64,000 bases of DNA from Calliopsis andreniformis (GCF_051401765.1 NW_027480481.1:682001-746000), one strand, 5' to 3'; counted from the stretch's first letter, positions 13,660 through 28,830 are shown. Notes: generated by a model from the sequence alone, not told the origin. Made by a program: numbers and translations.

Positions 13660-16020
13660 TCAATCCCCAATCCTCAATCCTCAGGCATCAATACTCAATC
13701 TTCAGTACTCAATCCTCAATCCTCAATTATCAATCCTCAATCCTCAACCCTCAATCCTCATTCCTCAAACCTCAATCCTCAACACTCAGTCCTCATCCTC
13801 AATTCTCAATCCTCAATCCTCAATCCTCAATCCTCAATCTTCAATCCTCAATAATCAACCTCCAATCCTAGATCCTCAATCCCCAATCTTCAGTCCTTAA
13901 TCCTCAATCTTCAATCCTCAATCCTCAATCCTCAATATTCAATCATCAATACTCAATCTTCAATCCTCAATCCTCAAACCTCAATCCTCAATCCTCATTC
14001 TTCAATCCTAAATACCCAATCCTCAATCTTCAATCCTCAATCCTCAATCCTCAATTCTCAATCCTCAATCCTTGATCCTCAGACCTCAAACATCAATATT
14101 CAACCCTCAGTCCTCGTCCTCAATCCAGAACCCTCAATCCTCAGTCCTCAATATTCAATCATCGATATTCAATCTTCAATCCTGAATCCTCAATCCTCAA
14201 TCCTCAATTCTCAATCCTCTATCATCAACCCTGAATCCTCAATCCTCAATACTCAATCCTCAATCTTCAATCTTCAATACTCAATCCTCAATCCTCAATC
14301 CTCAATCCTGATTCTTCAATCCTCAATACCCAATCCTCAATCTTCAATCCTCAATCCTCAATCCTCAGTCCTAACTCCTCAATCCTCATTCTTCAATCCT
14401 CAATACCCAATCCTCAATATAAATCCTCAATCCTCAATCCTCATTTCTCAATCCTCAATCCTCAACCCTCAGCCCTCATCCTCCATCCTCAATCCTCAAT
14501 CCTCAATCCTCAATCCTCATTCCCCAACCCTCAGTCCTCATTCCTCAAACCTCAATCCTCAACCCTCAGTCCTCATACTCAATTCTCAATTCTCAATTCT
14601 CAATACTCAATCCTCAATCTTCAATCCTCAATAATCAATCTCCAATCCTCAATCCTCAATCCTCGATCCTCAATCCTCAGGCATCAATACTCAATCTTCA
14701 ATACTCAATCCTCAACCCTCAATCATCAATCCTCAATACTCAAACCTCAATCCTCAATCCTCAATATTCAATCATCAATACTCAATCTTCAATCCTCAAT
14801 CCTCAATCCTCAATCCTCAATCCTCAATCCTCAATCCTCAATCCTCAATCCTCAATCCTCAATCCTCAATCCTCAATCCTCAATCCTCAATCCACAATCT
14901 TCAACCTTCAATACTCAATAATCAATCTCCAATCCTAGATCCTCAATCCTCAATCTTCAATCCTCAATCCTCAATCCTCATTCTTCAATCCTCAATACCT
15001 AATCCTCAATCTTCAATCCTCAAACATCAATCCTCAATTCTCAATCCTCAATCGTCAGTCCTCAGCCGTCAAACCTCAATCCCCGACCCTTAGCACTCAT
15101 CCTCAATCCTCAGTCCTCAATCCTCAATCCCCAAACCTAAATCCTCTACCGTCAGTCCTCGTCCTCAATCCTCAAACCTCAATCCTCAATCCTCAATATT
15201 CAATCCACAATCCTCAACCATCAATACTCAATAATCAATCTCCAATCCTAGATACTCAATCCTCAATGCTCAACCCTGAATCCTAAATATTCAATCATCA
15301 ATACTCAATCTTCAATCCTCAATCTTCAATCCTCAATACTCAATCTTCAATCCTCAATCCTCAATCCTCAATCCTCAATCCTCAATCCTCAGGCATCAAT
15401 ACCCAATCTACAATATTCAATCCTCAATCTTTAATACTCAATCCACAATCCTCAACCTACAATACTCAATACTCAATCTTCAATCCTCAATCCTCAATCC
15501 TCAATCCTCAATCCTCAATCCTCAATCCTCAATCCTCAATCCTCAATACTCAATCCTCATTCTTCAATCCTCAATGCCCAATCCTCAATCTTCAATCCTC
15601 AATCCTCAATTCTCAATTCTCAACCCTCAATCCTTTATCCTCAGACCTCAAACATCAATATTCAACACTCAGTCCTCGTCCTCAATCCACAACCCTCAAT
15701 CCTCAGTCCTCAATATTCAATCATCAATATTCAATCTTCAATCCTCAATCCTCAATCCTCAATCCTCAATTCTGAACCCTCAATCTTCAATCCTCAATCC
15801 TCAATCCTCAATACTCAATCCTCAATCTCAATCCTCAATACCCACTCCTCAATCTTCAATCCTCAATCCTCAATCCTCAATCCTAATTCCTCAATCCTCA
15901 TTCTTCAATCATCAATACCCAATCCACAATTTCAATCCTCAATCCTCAATCCTCAATTCTCAATCCTCAGTCCTCAATCCTCATTCCTCAAACCTCAATC
16001 CTCAACCCTCAGTCCTCATC
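13660..16020. repeat. 2.3-kb block duplicated at about 20,403-22,765
   Basis: The offset is 6,742-6,744 bp at CAACCTCC (13856 and 20599), CAATATAAAT (14416 and 21158) and AATGCCC (about 15,574 and 22,318). Shared rare variants include CAATCCAGAACC and CATCGATATTC. Near 16,020 this copy jumps to CTCCATCCTGAATCC while the other carries about 270 bp more before reaching the same string at 23,036. After that point similarity resumes to about 16.69 kb. Confidence 0.78.
14789..14893 (+). repeat. Perfect heptamer run, 15 units
   Basis: This is 105 bp of uninterrupted TCAATCC, followed by ACAATCTTCAACC. Runs in the same module context elsewhere are 16,851-16,941 (13 units), 18,580-18,670 (13), 18,942-19,018 (11), 21,532-21,629 (14, one variant), 41,979-42,034 (8) and 43,758-43,813 (8). 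Confidence 0.88.
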
Positions 16021-19000
16021 CTCCATCCTGAATCCTCAATCCTCAATCCTCAATCTTCAATCCTCAATTCTCAATCTTCAATCCTCGATCCTCAATCATC
16101 AATCCTCAATCCTCAATCCTCAGGCATCAATACTCAATCTTCAATGCTCAATCCTCAATCCTCAATCCTCAATCCTCAATCCTCAACCCTCAGCCCTCAT
16201 CCTCAATTCTCAATTCTCAATCCTCAATCATCAATCCCCAATCTTCAATCCTCAATCCTCAATCCTCAATCCTCAACCTTCAATCCTCAATACTCAATCT
16301 TCAATTCTCAATCTTCAATCCTCAATCCTCAATCCTCAATCTTCAATGCTCAATACTCAATCTGCAATCCTCAATCCTCAAACCTCAATCCTCAATCCTC
16401 ATTCTTCAATCCTCAATGCCCAATCCTCACTCTTCAATCCTCAATCCTCAATTCGCAATTCTCAACCCTCAATCCTTAATCCTCAGACCTCAAACATCAA
16501 TATTCAACCCTCAGTCCTCGTCCTCAATCCACAACCCTCAATCCTCAGTCCTCAATATTCAATCATCAATATTCAATCTTCAATACTCAATCCCCAATCC
16601 TCAATCCTCAATTCTGAACCCTCAATCTTCAATCCTCAATCCTCAATCCTCAATACTCAATCCTCAATCTTCAATCCTCAATACCCACTCCTCAATCCTC
16701 AATTCTCAATCCTCAATCCTCAATCCTCATTCCTCAAACCTCAATCCTCAACCCTCAGTCCTCATCCTCAATCCTCAATCCTCAAACCTCAATCCTCAAC
16801 CCTCAGCCCTCATCCTCAATCCTCAATCGTCAATCCTCAATCCTCAGCCCTCAATCCTCAATCCTCAATCCTCAATCCTCAATCCTCAATCCTCAATCCT
16901 CAATCCTCAATCCTCAATCCTCAATCCTCAATCCTCAATCCACAATCTTCAACCTTCAATACTCAATAATCAATCTCCAATCCTAGATCCTCAATCCTCA
17001 ATCTTCAATCCTCAATCCTCAATCCTCATTCTTCAATCCACAATACCTAATCCTCAATCTTCAATCCTCAAACATCAATCCTCAATTCTCAATCCTCAAT
17101 CGTCAGTCCTCAGACGTCAAACCTCAATCCCCGACCCTTAGCACTCATCCTCAATCCTCAGTCCTCAATCCTCAATCCCCAGACCTAAATCCTCTACCGT
17201 CAGTCCTCGTCCTCAATCCTCAAACCTCAATCCTCAATCCTCAATATTCAATCCACAATCCTCAACCTTCAATACTCAATAATCAATCTCCAATCCTAGA
17301 TCCTCAATCCTCAATGCTCAACCCTGAATCCTCAATATTCAATCATCAATACTTAATCTTCAATCCTCAATCTTCAATCCACAATACTCAATCTTCAATC
17401 CTCAATCCTCAATCCTCAATCCTCAATCCTCAATCCTCAGGCATCTATACCCAATCTACAATATTCAATCCTCAATCCTTAATACTCAATCCACAATCCT
17501 CAACCTACAATACTCAATACTCAATCTTCAATCCTCAATCCTCAATCCTCAATCCTCAATCCTCAATCCTCAATCCTCAATACTCAATCCTCAATCCTCA
17601 ATTCTGAACCCTCAATCTTCAATCCTCAATCCTCAATCCTCAATACTCAATCCTCAATCTTCAATCCTCAATACCCACTCCTCAATCTTCAATCCTCAAT
17701 CCTCAGTCCTCAATCCTAATTCCTCAATCCTCATTCTTCAATCATCGATACCCAATCCTCAATTTCAATCCTCAATCCTCAATCCTCAATTCTCAATCCT
17801 CAATCCTCAATCCTCATTCCTCAAACCTCAATCCTCAACCCTCAGTCCTCATCCTCAATTCTCAATTCTCAATCCTCAATCCTCAATCCTCAATCTTCAA
17901 TCCTCAATAATCAATATCCGATCCTAGATCCTCAATCCCCAATCTTCAATCGTTAATGCTCAATCTTCAATCCTCAATCACCAGTCATCAATCTTCAATC
18001 CTCAATGATCAATCCTCAATCCTCGATCCTCAGTCCTCAATCCCCAATCCTCAATCCTCAAGCCTCAATCCTCAACCGTCAGTCCTCGTCCTCAATCCTC
18101 AAACCTCAATCCTCAATCCTCAATCCTCATTCTTCAATCCTAAGTACCCAATCCTCAATCTTCAATCCTCAATCCTCAATCCTCAATTCTCAATCCTCAA
18201 TCCTTAATCCTCAGACCTCAAACATCAATATTAAACCCTCAGTCCTCGTCCTCAATCCACAAGCCTCAATCCTCAGTCCTCAATATTCAATCATCAATAT
18301 TCAATCTTCAATCCTCAATCCTCAATCCTCAATCCTCAATCCTCAATACTCAATCTTCAACCCTGAATCCTCAATCCTCAATACTCAATCCTCAATCTTC
18401 AATCCTCAATCTTCAATCCTCAATAATCAATCTCCAATCCTCAATACTCAATCCTAGATCCTCAATCCTCAGGCATCAATACTCAATCTTCAATACTCAA
18501 TCCTCAACCCTCAATCCTCAATCCTCAATACTCAAACCTCAATCCTCAATCCTAATATTCAATCATCAATACTCAATCTTCAATCCTCAATCCTCAATCC
18601 TCAATCCTCAATCCTCAATCCTCAATCCTCAATCCTCAATCCTCAATCCTCAATCCTCAATCCTCAATCCACAATCCTCAACCTTCAATACTCAATAATC
18701 AATCTCCAATCCTAGATCCTCAATCCTCAATCCTGAGTCCTCAATACCCAATCCTCATTCTTCAATCCTCAATACCTAATCCTCAATCTTCAATCATCAA
18801 ACATCAATCCTCAATTCTCAATCCTCAATCGTCAGTCCTCAGCCGTCAAACCTCAATCCCCGACCCTTAGCACTCATCCTCAATCCTCAGTCCTCAATCC
18901 TCAATCCCCAAACCTAAATCCTCTACCGTCAGTCCTCGTCCTCAATCCTCAATCCTCAATCCTCAATCCTCAATCCTCAATCCTCAATCCTCAATCCTCA

Positions 19001-20402
19001 ATCCTCAATCCTCAATCCACAATCCTCAACCATCAATACTCAATAATCAATCTCCAATCCTAGATCCTCAATCCTCAAACCTGAATCCTCAATACCCAAT
19101 CCTCATTCTTCAATCCTCAATACCTAATCCTCAATCTTCAATCCTCAAACATCAATCCTCAATCCTCAATCCTCAATCCTCAATCCTCAATATTCACTCG
19201 TCAATACTCAACCTTCAATCCTCAATCTTCAATCCTCAATACTCAATCTTCAATCCTCAATCCTCAGTCCTCAATCCTCAATCCTCAATCCTCAGGCATC
19301 AATACTCAATCTACAATATTCAATCCTCAATCCTTAATACTCAATCCACAATCCTCAACCTACAATACTCAATACTCAATCTTCAATCCTCAACCCTCAA
19401 TCCTCAAACCTCAATCCTCAATCCTCAATCCTCAATCCTCAATATTCAATCCTCAATACTCAATCTTCAGTCATCAATCCTCAATCCTCAATTCTCAGTC
19501 GTCAATCCTCAGTCATCAATCCTCAATCTTCAATACTCAATCGTCAATCCTTAGTCCTCAATCCCGAATACTCAATCATCAATCCTCAATCCTCAATCCT
19601 CACTCCTCAGTACACAATCCTCTATCCTCAATCTTCAACTCTCAATACTCAATCTTCAATCCTCATTCCTCAATCCTCAATCCTCAATCCTCAATCTTCA
19701 ATCCTCAATACTCAATCTGCAATCCTCAATCCTCAAACCTCAATCCTCAATCTTCATTCCTCAATCCTCAATATCCAATCCTCAATCTTCAATCCTCAAT
19801 CCTCAATCCTCAATTCTCAATCCTTAATCCTTAATCCTCAGACCTCAAACATCAATATTCAACCCTCACTCCTCGTCCTCAATCCACAACCCTCAATGCT
19901 CAGTCCTCAATATTCAATCATCAATATTCAACCTTCAATCCTCAATCCTCAATCCTCAATCCTCAATCCTCAATCCTCAATCTTCAATCCTCAAACCTCA
20001 ATCCTCAATACTCAATCCTCAATCTTCAATCCTCAATACTCAATCCTCAATCCTCAATACTCAATCTTCAATCCTCAATCCTCAATCCTCAATCCTCAAT
20101 CCTCATTCTTCAATCCTCAATACCCAATCCACAATCTTCAATCCCCAATCCTCAGTCCTCAATCCTAAATCCTCAATTCTCATTCTTCAATCCTCAATAT
20201 CCAATCCTCAATCTTCAATTCTCAATCCTCAATCCTCAATTCTCAATCGATAATCCTCAGTCCTCTGTCCTCAAACCTCAATCCTCAACCCTCAGCCCTC
20301 ATCCTCAATCCTCAATCGTCAATCCTCAATCCTCAGCCCTCAGTCCTCAAACCTCAATGCTCAATCCTCAATCCCCATTCCTCAATCCTCAATCCTCAAT
20401 CC

Positions 20403-22765
20403 TCAATCCCCAATCCTCAATCCTCAGGCATCAATACTCAATCTTCAGTACTCAATCCTCAATCCTCAATTATCAATCCTCAATCCTCGACCCTCAATCC
20501 TCATTCCTCAAACCTCAATCCTCAACACTCAGTCCTCATCCTCAATTCTCAATCCTCAATCCTCAATCCTCAATCCTCAATCTTCAATCCTCAATAATCA
20601 ACCTCCAATCCTAGATCCTCAATCCCCAATCTTCAATCCTTAATCCTCAATCTTCAATCCTCAATCCTCAATCCTCAATATTCAATCATCAATACTCAAT
20701 CTTCAATCCTCAATCCTCAAACCTCAATCCTCAATCCTCATTCTTCAATCCTAAATACCCAATCCTCAATCTTCAATCCTCAATCCTCAATCCTCAATTC
20801 TCAATCCTCAATCCTTGATCCTCAGACCTCAAACATCAATATTCAACCCTCAGTCCTCGTCCTCAATCCAGAACCCTCAATCCTCAGTCCTCAATATTCA
20901 ATCATCGATATTCAATCTTCAATCCTCAATCCTCAATCCTCAATCCTCAATCCTCAATCCTCTATCTTCAACCCTGAATCCTCAATCCTCAATACTCAAT
21001 CCTCAATCTTCAATCTTCAATACTCAATCCTCAATCCTCAATCCTCAATCCTGATTCTTCAATCCTCAACACCCAATCCTCAATCTTCAATCCTCAATCC
21101 TCAATCCTCAATCCTAATTCCTCAATCCTCATTCTTCAATCCTCAATACCCAATCCTCAATATAAATCCTCAATCCTCAATCCTCATTTCTCAATCCTCA
21201 ATCCTCAACCCTCAGCCCTCATCCTCCATCCTCAATCCTCAATCCTCAATCCTCAATCCTCATTCCCCAACCCTCAGTCCTCATTCCTCAAACCTCAATC
21301 CTCAACCCTCAGTCCTCATACTCAATTCTCAATTCTCAATTCTAAATACTCAATCCTCAATCTTCAATCCTCAATAATCAATCTCCAATCCTCAATCCTC
21401 AATCCTCGATCCTCAATCCTCAGGCATCAATACTCAATCTTCAATACTCAATCCTCAACCCTCAATCATCAATCCTCAATACTCAATCCTCAATCCTCAA
21501 TCCTCAATATTCAATCATCAATACTCAATCTTCAATCCTCAATCCTCAATCCTCAATCCTCAATCCTCAATCCTCAATCCTCAATCCTCAATCCTCAATC
21601 CCCAATCCTCAATCCTCAATCCTCAATCCACAATCTTCAACCTTCAATACTCAATAATCAATCTCCAATCCTAGCTCCTCAATCCTCAATCTTCAATCCT
21701 CAATCCTCAATCCTCATTCTTCAATCCTCAATACCTAATCCTCAATCTTCAATCCTCAAACATCAATCCTCAATTCTCAATCCTCAATCGTCAGTCCTCA
21801 GCCGTCAAACCTCAATCCCCGACCCTTAGCACTCATCCTCAATCCTCAGTCCTCAATCCTCAATCCCCAAACCTAAATCCTCTACCGTCAGTCCTCGTCC
21901 TCAATCCTCAAACCTCAATCCTCAATCCTCAATATTCAATCCACAATCCTCAACCATCAATACTCAATAATCAATCTCCAATCCTAGATACTCAATCCTC
22001 AATGCTCAACCCTGAATCCTCAATATTCAATCATCAATACTCAATCTTCAATCCTCAATCTTCAATCCTCAATACTCAATCTTCAATCCTCAATCCTCAA
22101 TCCTCAATCCTCAATCCTCAATCCTCAGGCATCAATACCCAATCTACAATATTCAATCCTCAATCCTTAATACTCAATCCACAATCCTCAACCTACAATA
22201 CTCAATACTCAATCTTCAATCCTCAATCCTCAATCCTCAATCCTCAATCCTCAATCCTCAATCCTCAATCCTCAATCCTCAATCCTCAATACTCAATCCT
22301 CATTCTTCAATCCTCAATGCCCAATCCTCAATCTTCAATCCTCAATCCTCAATTCTCAATTCTCAACCCTCAAGCCTTTATCCTCAGACCTCAAACATCA
22401 ATATTCAACACTCAGTCCTCGTCCTCAATCCACAACCCTCAATCCTCAGTCCTCAATATTCAATCATCAATATTCAATCTTCAATCCTCAATCCTCAATC
22501 CTCAATCCTCAATTCTGAACCCTCAATCTTCAATCCTCAATCCTCAATCCTCAATACTCAATCCTCAATCTTCAATCCTCAATACCCACTCCTCAATCTT
22601 CAATCCTCAATCCTCAATCCTCAATCCTAATTCCTCAATCCTCATTCTTCAATCATCAATACCCAATCCTCAATTTCAATCCTCAATCCTCAATCCTCAA
22701 TTCTCAATCCTCAGTCCTCAATCCTCATTCCTCAAACCTCAATCCTCAACCCTCAGCCCTCATCC
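20403..22765. repeat. Second copy of the 13.66-16.02 kb block
   Basis: This copy matches 13,660-16,020 base for base over long stretches. Its perfect-unit run at 21,532-21,629 is 14 units with one internal CCCAATCC variant, against 15 perfect units at 14,789-14,893. It keeps about 270 bp (22,765-23,035) that the first copy lacks. Confidence 0.78.
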
Positions 22766-25700
22766 TCAATTCTCAATTCTCAATCCTCAGTCCTCAATCC
22801 TCAATCTTCAATCCTCAACCTTCAATCCTCAATACTCAATCTTCAATCCTCAATCCTCAATCCTCAATCCTCAGTACTCAATCCTCAATCCTCAACCTTC
22901 AATCCTCAATACTCAATCTTCAATCCTCAATACTCAATCCTCAATCCTCAATCCTCAACAGCCAATCCTCAAATTCAATCCTCAATCCTCAATCCTCATT
23001 TCTCAATCCTCAATCCTCAACCCTCAGCCCTCATCCTCCATCCTGAATCCTCAATCCTCAATCCTCAATCTTCAATCCTCAATTCTCAATCTTCAATCCT
23101 CGATCCTCAATCATCAATCCTCAATCCTCAATCCTCAGGCATCAATACTCAATCTTCAATGCTCAATCCTCAATCCTCAATCCTCAATCCTCAATCCTCA
23201 ACCCTCAGCCCTCATCCTCAATTCTCAATTCTCAATCCTCAATCATCAATCCCCAATCTTCAATCCTCAATTCTCAATCCTCAATCCTCAACCTTCAATC
23301 CTCAATACTCAATCTTCAATCCTCAATCTTCAATCCTCAATCCTCAATCCTCAATCTTCAATGCTCAATACTCAATCTGCAATCCTCAATCCTCAAACCT
23401 CAATCCTCAATCCTCATTCTTCAATCCTCAATGCCCAATCCTCAATCTTCAATCCTCAATCCTCAATTCGCAATTCTCAACCCTCAATCCTTAATCCTCA
23501 GACCTCAAACATCAATATTCAACCCTCAGTCCTCGTCCTCAATCCACAACCCTCAATCCTCAGTCCTCAATATTCAATCATCAATATTCAATCTTCAATC
23601 CTCAATCCTCAATCCTCAATCCTCAATTCTGAACCCTCAATCTTCAATCCTCAATCCTCAACCTCAATACTCAATCCTCAATCTTCAATCCTCAATACCC
23701 ACTCCTCAATCTTCAATCCTCAATCCTCAGTCCTCAATCCTAATTCCTCAATCCTCATTCTTCAGTCATCGATACCCAATCCTCAATTTCAATCCTCAAT
23801 CCTCAATCCTCAATTCTCAATCCTCAATCCTCAATCCTCATTCCTCAAACCTCAATCCTCAACCCTCAGTCCTCATCCTCAATTCTCAATCCTCAATCCT
23901 CAATCCTCAATCCTCAATCTCACAATCCTCAATAATCAATATCCGATCCTAGATCCTGAATCCCCAATCTTCAATCGTTAATGCTCAATCTTCAATCCTC
24001 AATCACCAGTCATCAGTCTTCAATCCTCAATGATCAATCCTCAATCCTCGATCCTCAGTCCTCAATCCCCAATCCTCAATCCTCAAACCTCAATCCTCGA
24101 CCGTCAGTCCTCGTCCTCAATCCTCAAACCTCAATCCTCAATCCTCAATCCTCATTCTTCAATCCTAAATACCCAATCCTCAATCTTCAATCCTCAATCC
24201 TCAATCCTCAATTCTCAATCCTCAATCCTTAATCCTCAGACCTCAAACATCAATATTAAACCCTCAGTCCTCGTCCTCAATCCACAAGCCTCAATCCTCA
24301 GTCCTCAATATTCAATCATCAATATTCAATCTTCAATCCTCAATCCTCAATCCTCAATACTCAATCTTCAACCCTGAATCCTCAATCCTCAATTCTCAAT
24401 CCTGAATCTTCAATCCTCAATCTTCAATCCTCAATAATCAATCTCCAATCCTCAATACTCAATCCTAGATCCTCAATCCTCAGGCATCAATACTCAATCT
24501 TCAATACTCAGTCCTCAACCCTCAATCCTCAATCCTCAATACTCAAACCTCAATCCTCAATCCTAATATTCAATCATCAATACTCAATCTTCAATCCTCA
24601 ATCCTCAATCCTCAATCCTCAATCCTCAATCCTCAATCCTCAATCCTCAATCCTCAATCCTCAATCCTCAATCTTCAATCCTCAATACTCAATCTGCAAT
24701 CCTCAATCCTCAAACCTCAATCCTCAATCTTCATTCGTCAATCCTCAATACCCAATCCTCAATCTTCAATCCTCAATCCTCAATCCTCAATTCTCAATCC
24801 TCAATCCTTAATCCTCAGACCTCAAACATCAATATTCAACCCTCACTCCTCGTCCTCAATCCACAACCCTCAATCCTCAGTCCTCAATATTCAATCATCA
24901 ATATTCAATCTTCAATCCTCAATCCTCAATTCTCAATCCTCAATTCTGAATCCTCAACCTTCAATCCTCAATCCTCAGTCCTCAATACTCAATCCTCAAT
25001 CTTCAATCCTCAATACCCACTCCTCAATCTTGAATCCTCAATCCTCAATCCTCAATCCTAATTCCTCAATCCTCATACTTCAATCACCAATACCCAAACC
25101 TCAATTTCAATCCTCAATCCTCAATCCTCAATTCTCAATCCTCGATCCTCAATCCTCATTCCTCAAACCTCAATCCTCAACCCTCAATCCTCAACCGTCA
25201 GTCCTCGTCCTCAATCCTCAAACCTCAATCCTCAATCCTCAATCCTCATTCTTCAATCCTAAATACCCAATCCTCAATCTTCAATCCTCAATCCTCAATC
25301 CTCAATTCTCAATCCTCAATCCTTAATCCTCAGACCTCAAACATCAATATTAAACCCTCTGTCCTCGTCCTCAATCCACAAGCCACAATCCTCAGTCCTC
25401 GATATTCAATCATCAATATTCAATCTTCAATCCTCAATCCTCAATCCTCAATCCTCATTCCTCAATCCTCAATCTTCAACCCTGAATCCTCAATCCTCAA
25501 TACTCAATCCTCAACCTTCAATCCTCAATACTCAATCTTCAATCCTCAATCCTCAATCCTCAATCCTCAATCCTCAATCTTCAATCCTCAACACTCAATC
25601 TTCAATACTCAATCCTCAATCCTCAATCCTCAATCCTGATTCTTCAAACCTCAATACCCAATCCTCAATCCTCAATTCAGAACCCTCAACCTTCAATCCT

Positions 25701-26214
25701 CAATCCTCAACCCTCAATACTCAATCCTCAATCTTCAATCCTCAATACCCACTCCTCAATCTTCAATACTCAATCCTCAATCCTCAATCCTAATTCCTCA
25801 ATCCTCATTCTTCAATCATCAATACCCAATCCTCAATTTCAATCCTCAATCCTCAATCCTCAATTCTCAATCCTCAGTCCTCAATCCTCATTCCTCAAAC
25901 CTCAATCCTCAGCCCTCAGTCCTCATCCTCAATTCTCAATTCTCAATCCTCAATCCTCAATCCTCAATCTTCAATCCTCAATAATCAATATCCGATCCTA
26001 GATCCTCAATCCCCAATCTTCAATCCTCAATGCTCAATCCTCAATCCTCAATCCTCAGTCCTCAATCCCCAATCCTCAATCCTCAAACTTCAATTCTCAA
26101 CCGTCAGTCCTCGTCCTCAATCCTCAAACCTCAATCCTCAATCCTTTATCCTCATTCTTCAATCCTAAATACCCAATCCTCAATCTTCAATCCTCAATCC
26201 TCAATCCTCAATTC

Positions 26215-28230
26215 TCAATCCTCAATCCTTAATCCTCAGACCTCAAACATCAATATTAAACCCTCAGTCCTCGTCCTCAATATACAAGCCTCAATCCTCA
26301 GTCCTCAATATTCAATCATCAATATTCAATCTTCAATCCTCAATCCTCAATCCTCAATCCTCAATCCTCAATCCTCAATCTTCAACCCTGAATACTCAAT
26401 CCTCAATACTCAATCCTGAATCTTCAATCCTCAATACTCAATCTTCAATCCTCAATCCTCAATCCTCAATCCTCAATACTCAATCTTCAATCCTCAACAC
26501 TCAATCTTCAATCCTCAATCCTCAATCCTCAATCCTCAATCCTCATTCTTCAATCCTCAATACCCAATCCTCAATCTTCAATCCTCAATCCTCATTCCTC
26601 AATCCTAATTCCTCATTCCTCATTCTTCAATCCTCAATACCCAATCCTCAATTTCAATCCTCAATCCTCAATCCTCATTTCTCAATCCTCAATCCTTAAC
26701 CCTCAGCCCTCATCCTCCATCCTCAGTACTCAATCCTCTATCCTCAATCTTCAATCCTCAATACTCAATCTTCAATCCTCATTCCTCAATCCTCAATCCT
26801 CAATCCTCAATATTCAATCCTCAATACTCAATCTTCAATCATCATCCTCAATCCTCAATTCTTAGTCGTCAATCCTCAGTCATCAATCCTCAATCTTCAA
26901 TATTCAATCGTCAATCCTTAGTCCTCAATTCTCAATCCTCCATCCTCGTTCCTCAAACCACAATCCTCAAACCTCAGTCTTCATCCTCAATCCTCAAACC
27001 TCAATCCTCAATCCTCAATCCTCAATCTTCAACCCTGAATCCTCAATCCTCAATACTCAATCCTCAACCTTCAATCCTCAATACTCAATCTTCAATCCTC
27101 AATCCTCAATCCTCAATCCTCAATCCTCAGGCATCAATACTCAATCTTCAATGCTCAACCCTCAATCCTCAATCCTCAATCCTCATTCCACAACCCTCAG
27201 TCCTCATTCCTCAAACCTCAATCCTCAACCCTCAGTCCTCATACTCAATTCTCAATTCTCAATCCTCAATACTCAATCCTCAATCTTCAATCCTCAATAA
27301 TCAATCTCCAATCCTCAATACTCAATCCTCGATCCTCAATCCTCAGGCATCAATACTCAATCTTCAAAACTCAATCCTCCACCCTCAATCCTCCACCCTC
27401 AATCCTCAATCCTCAATACCCAAACCTCAATACTCAATCCTCAATATTCATTCATCAATACTCAATCTTCAATCCTCAATCCTCAATCCTCAATCCTCAA
27501 TCCTCAATCCTCAATCCTCAATCCTCAATCCTCAATCCTCAATCCTCAATCCTCAATCCACAATCCTCAACCTTCAATACTCAATAATCAATCTCCAATC
27601 CTAGATCCTCAATCCTCAATCCTGAATCCTCAATCCTCAATCCTCATTCTTCAATCCTCAATACCTAATCCTCAATCTTCAATCCTCAAACATCAATCCT
27701 CAATTCTCAATCCTCAATCGTCAGTCCTCAGCCGTCAAACCTCAATCCCCGACCCTTAGCACTCATCCTCAATCCTCAGTCCTCAATCCTCAATCCCGAA
27801 ACCTAAATCCTCTACCGTCAGTCCTCGTCATCAATCCTCAAACCTCAATCCTCAATCCTCAATATTTAATCATCAATACTCAATCTTCTATCCTCAATCC
27901 TCAATCCTCAATCCTCAACCCTCAATCCTCAATCCTCAATATTCAATCATCAATACTCAACCTTCAATCCTCAATCTTCAATCCTCAATACTCTATCTTC
28001 AATCCTCAATCCTCAATCCTCAATCCTCAATCCTCAATCCTCAATCCTCAGGCATCAATACTCAATCTACAATATTCAATCCTCAATCCTTAATACTCAA
28101 TCCACAATCCTCAACCTACAATACTCAATACTCAATCTTCAATCCTCAATCTTCAAACCTCAATCCTCAATCCTCAATCCTCAATCCTCAATATTCAATC
28201 CTCAATACTCAATCTTCAATAATCAATCCT
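26215..28230. repeat. 2-kb block duplicated at about 31,205-33,240, partly also at 29,603-30,556
   Basis: Shared rare variants prove common descent: CTTAGTCGTC (26,861 and 31,859), and TCTTCAAAAC followed by CCTCCACCC (27,361, 29,900 and 32,345). The offset drifts between 4,984 and 4,998 bp in steps of 7, so whole heptamers were gained or lost after the copying. The match with the last copy ends where this copy reads TTCAATAATCAATCC and the other TTCAATCATCAATCC followed by CTTCAACCC. Confidence 0.78.
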
Positions 28231-28830
28231 CAATCCTCAATTCTCAGTCGTCAATCCTCAGTCATCAATCCTCAATCTTCAATACTCAATCGTCAATCCT
28301 TAGTCCTCAATCCTGAATCCTCAATCCTCAATCCTCAATCCTCAATCTTCAATCCTCAATAATCAATATCCGATCCTAGATCCTCAATACCCAATCTTCA
28401 ATCGTTAATCCTCAATCTTCAATCCTCAATGCTCAATCCTCAATCCTCAATCCTCAGTCCTCAATCCCCAATCCTCAATCATCAAACCTCAATCCTCAAC
28501 GGTCAGTCCTCGCCCTCAATTCTCAAACCTCAATCCTCAATACTCAATATGCAATCATCAATACTCAATCATCAATCCTCAATCCTCAGTCCTCGTCCTC
28601 AATCCACAACCCTCAATCCTCAGTCCTCAATATTCAATCATCAATATTCAATCTTCAATCCTCAATCCTCAATCCTCAATCCTCAATCCTCAATCCTCAA
28701 TCCTCAATCTTCAACCCTGAATCCTCAATCCTCAATACTCAGTCCTCAATCTTCAATCCTCAATTCTCAATCTTTGATCCTCAATCCTCAATCCTCAATC
28801 CTCAATCCTCAATCCTCAAGCTTCAATCCT

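Noticed and set aside
22002..23981. Long + strand open frames, the longest 659 codons
   Set aside because: The open frames follow from the stop-free heptamer: all three forward frames are open and give the same peptide. Starts are chance ATGs from CAATGCTC or CAATGCCC variants, and ends are chance TAA, TAG or TGA variants. There is no change of composition, codon use or reading-frame preference at their edges.
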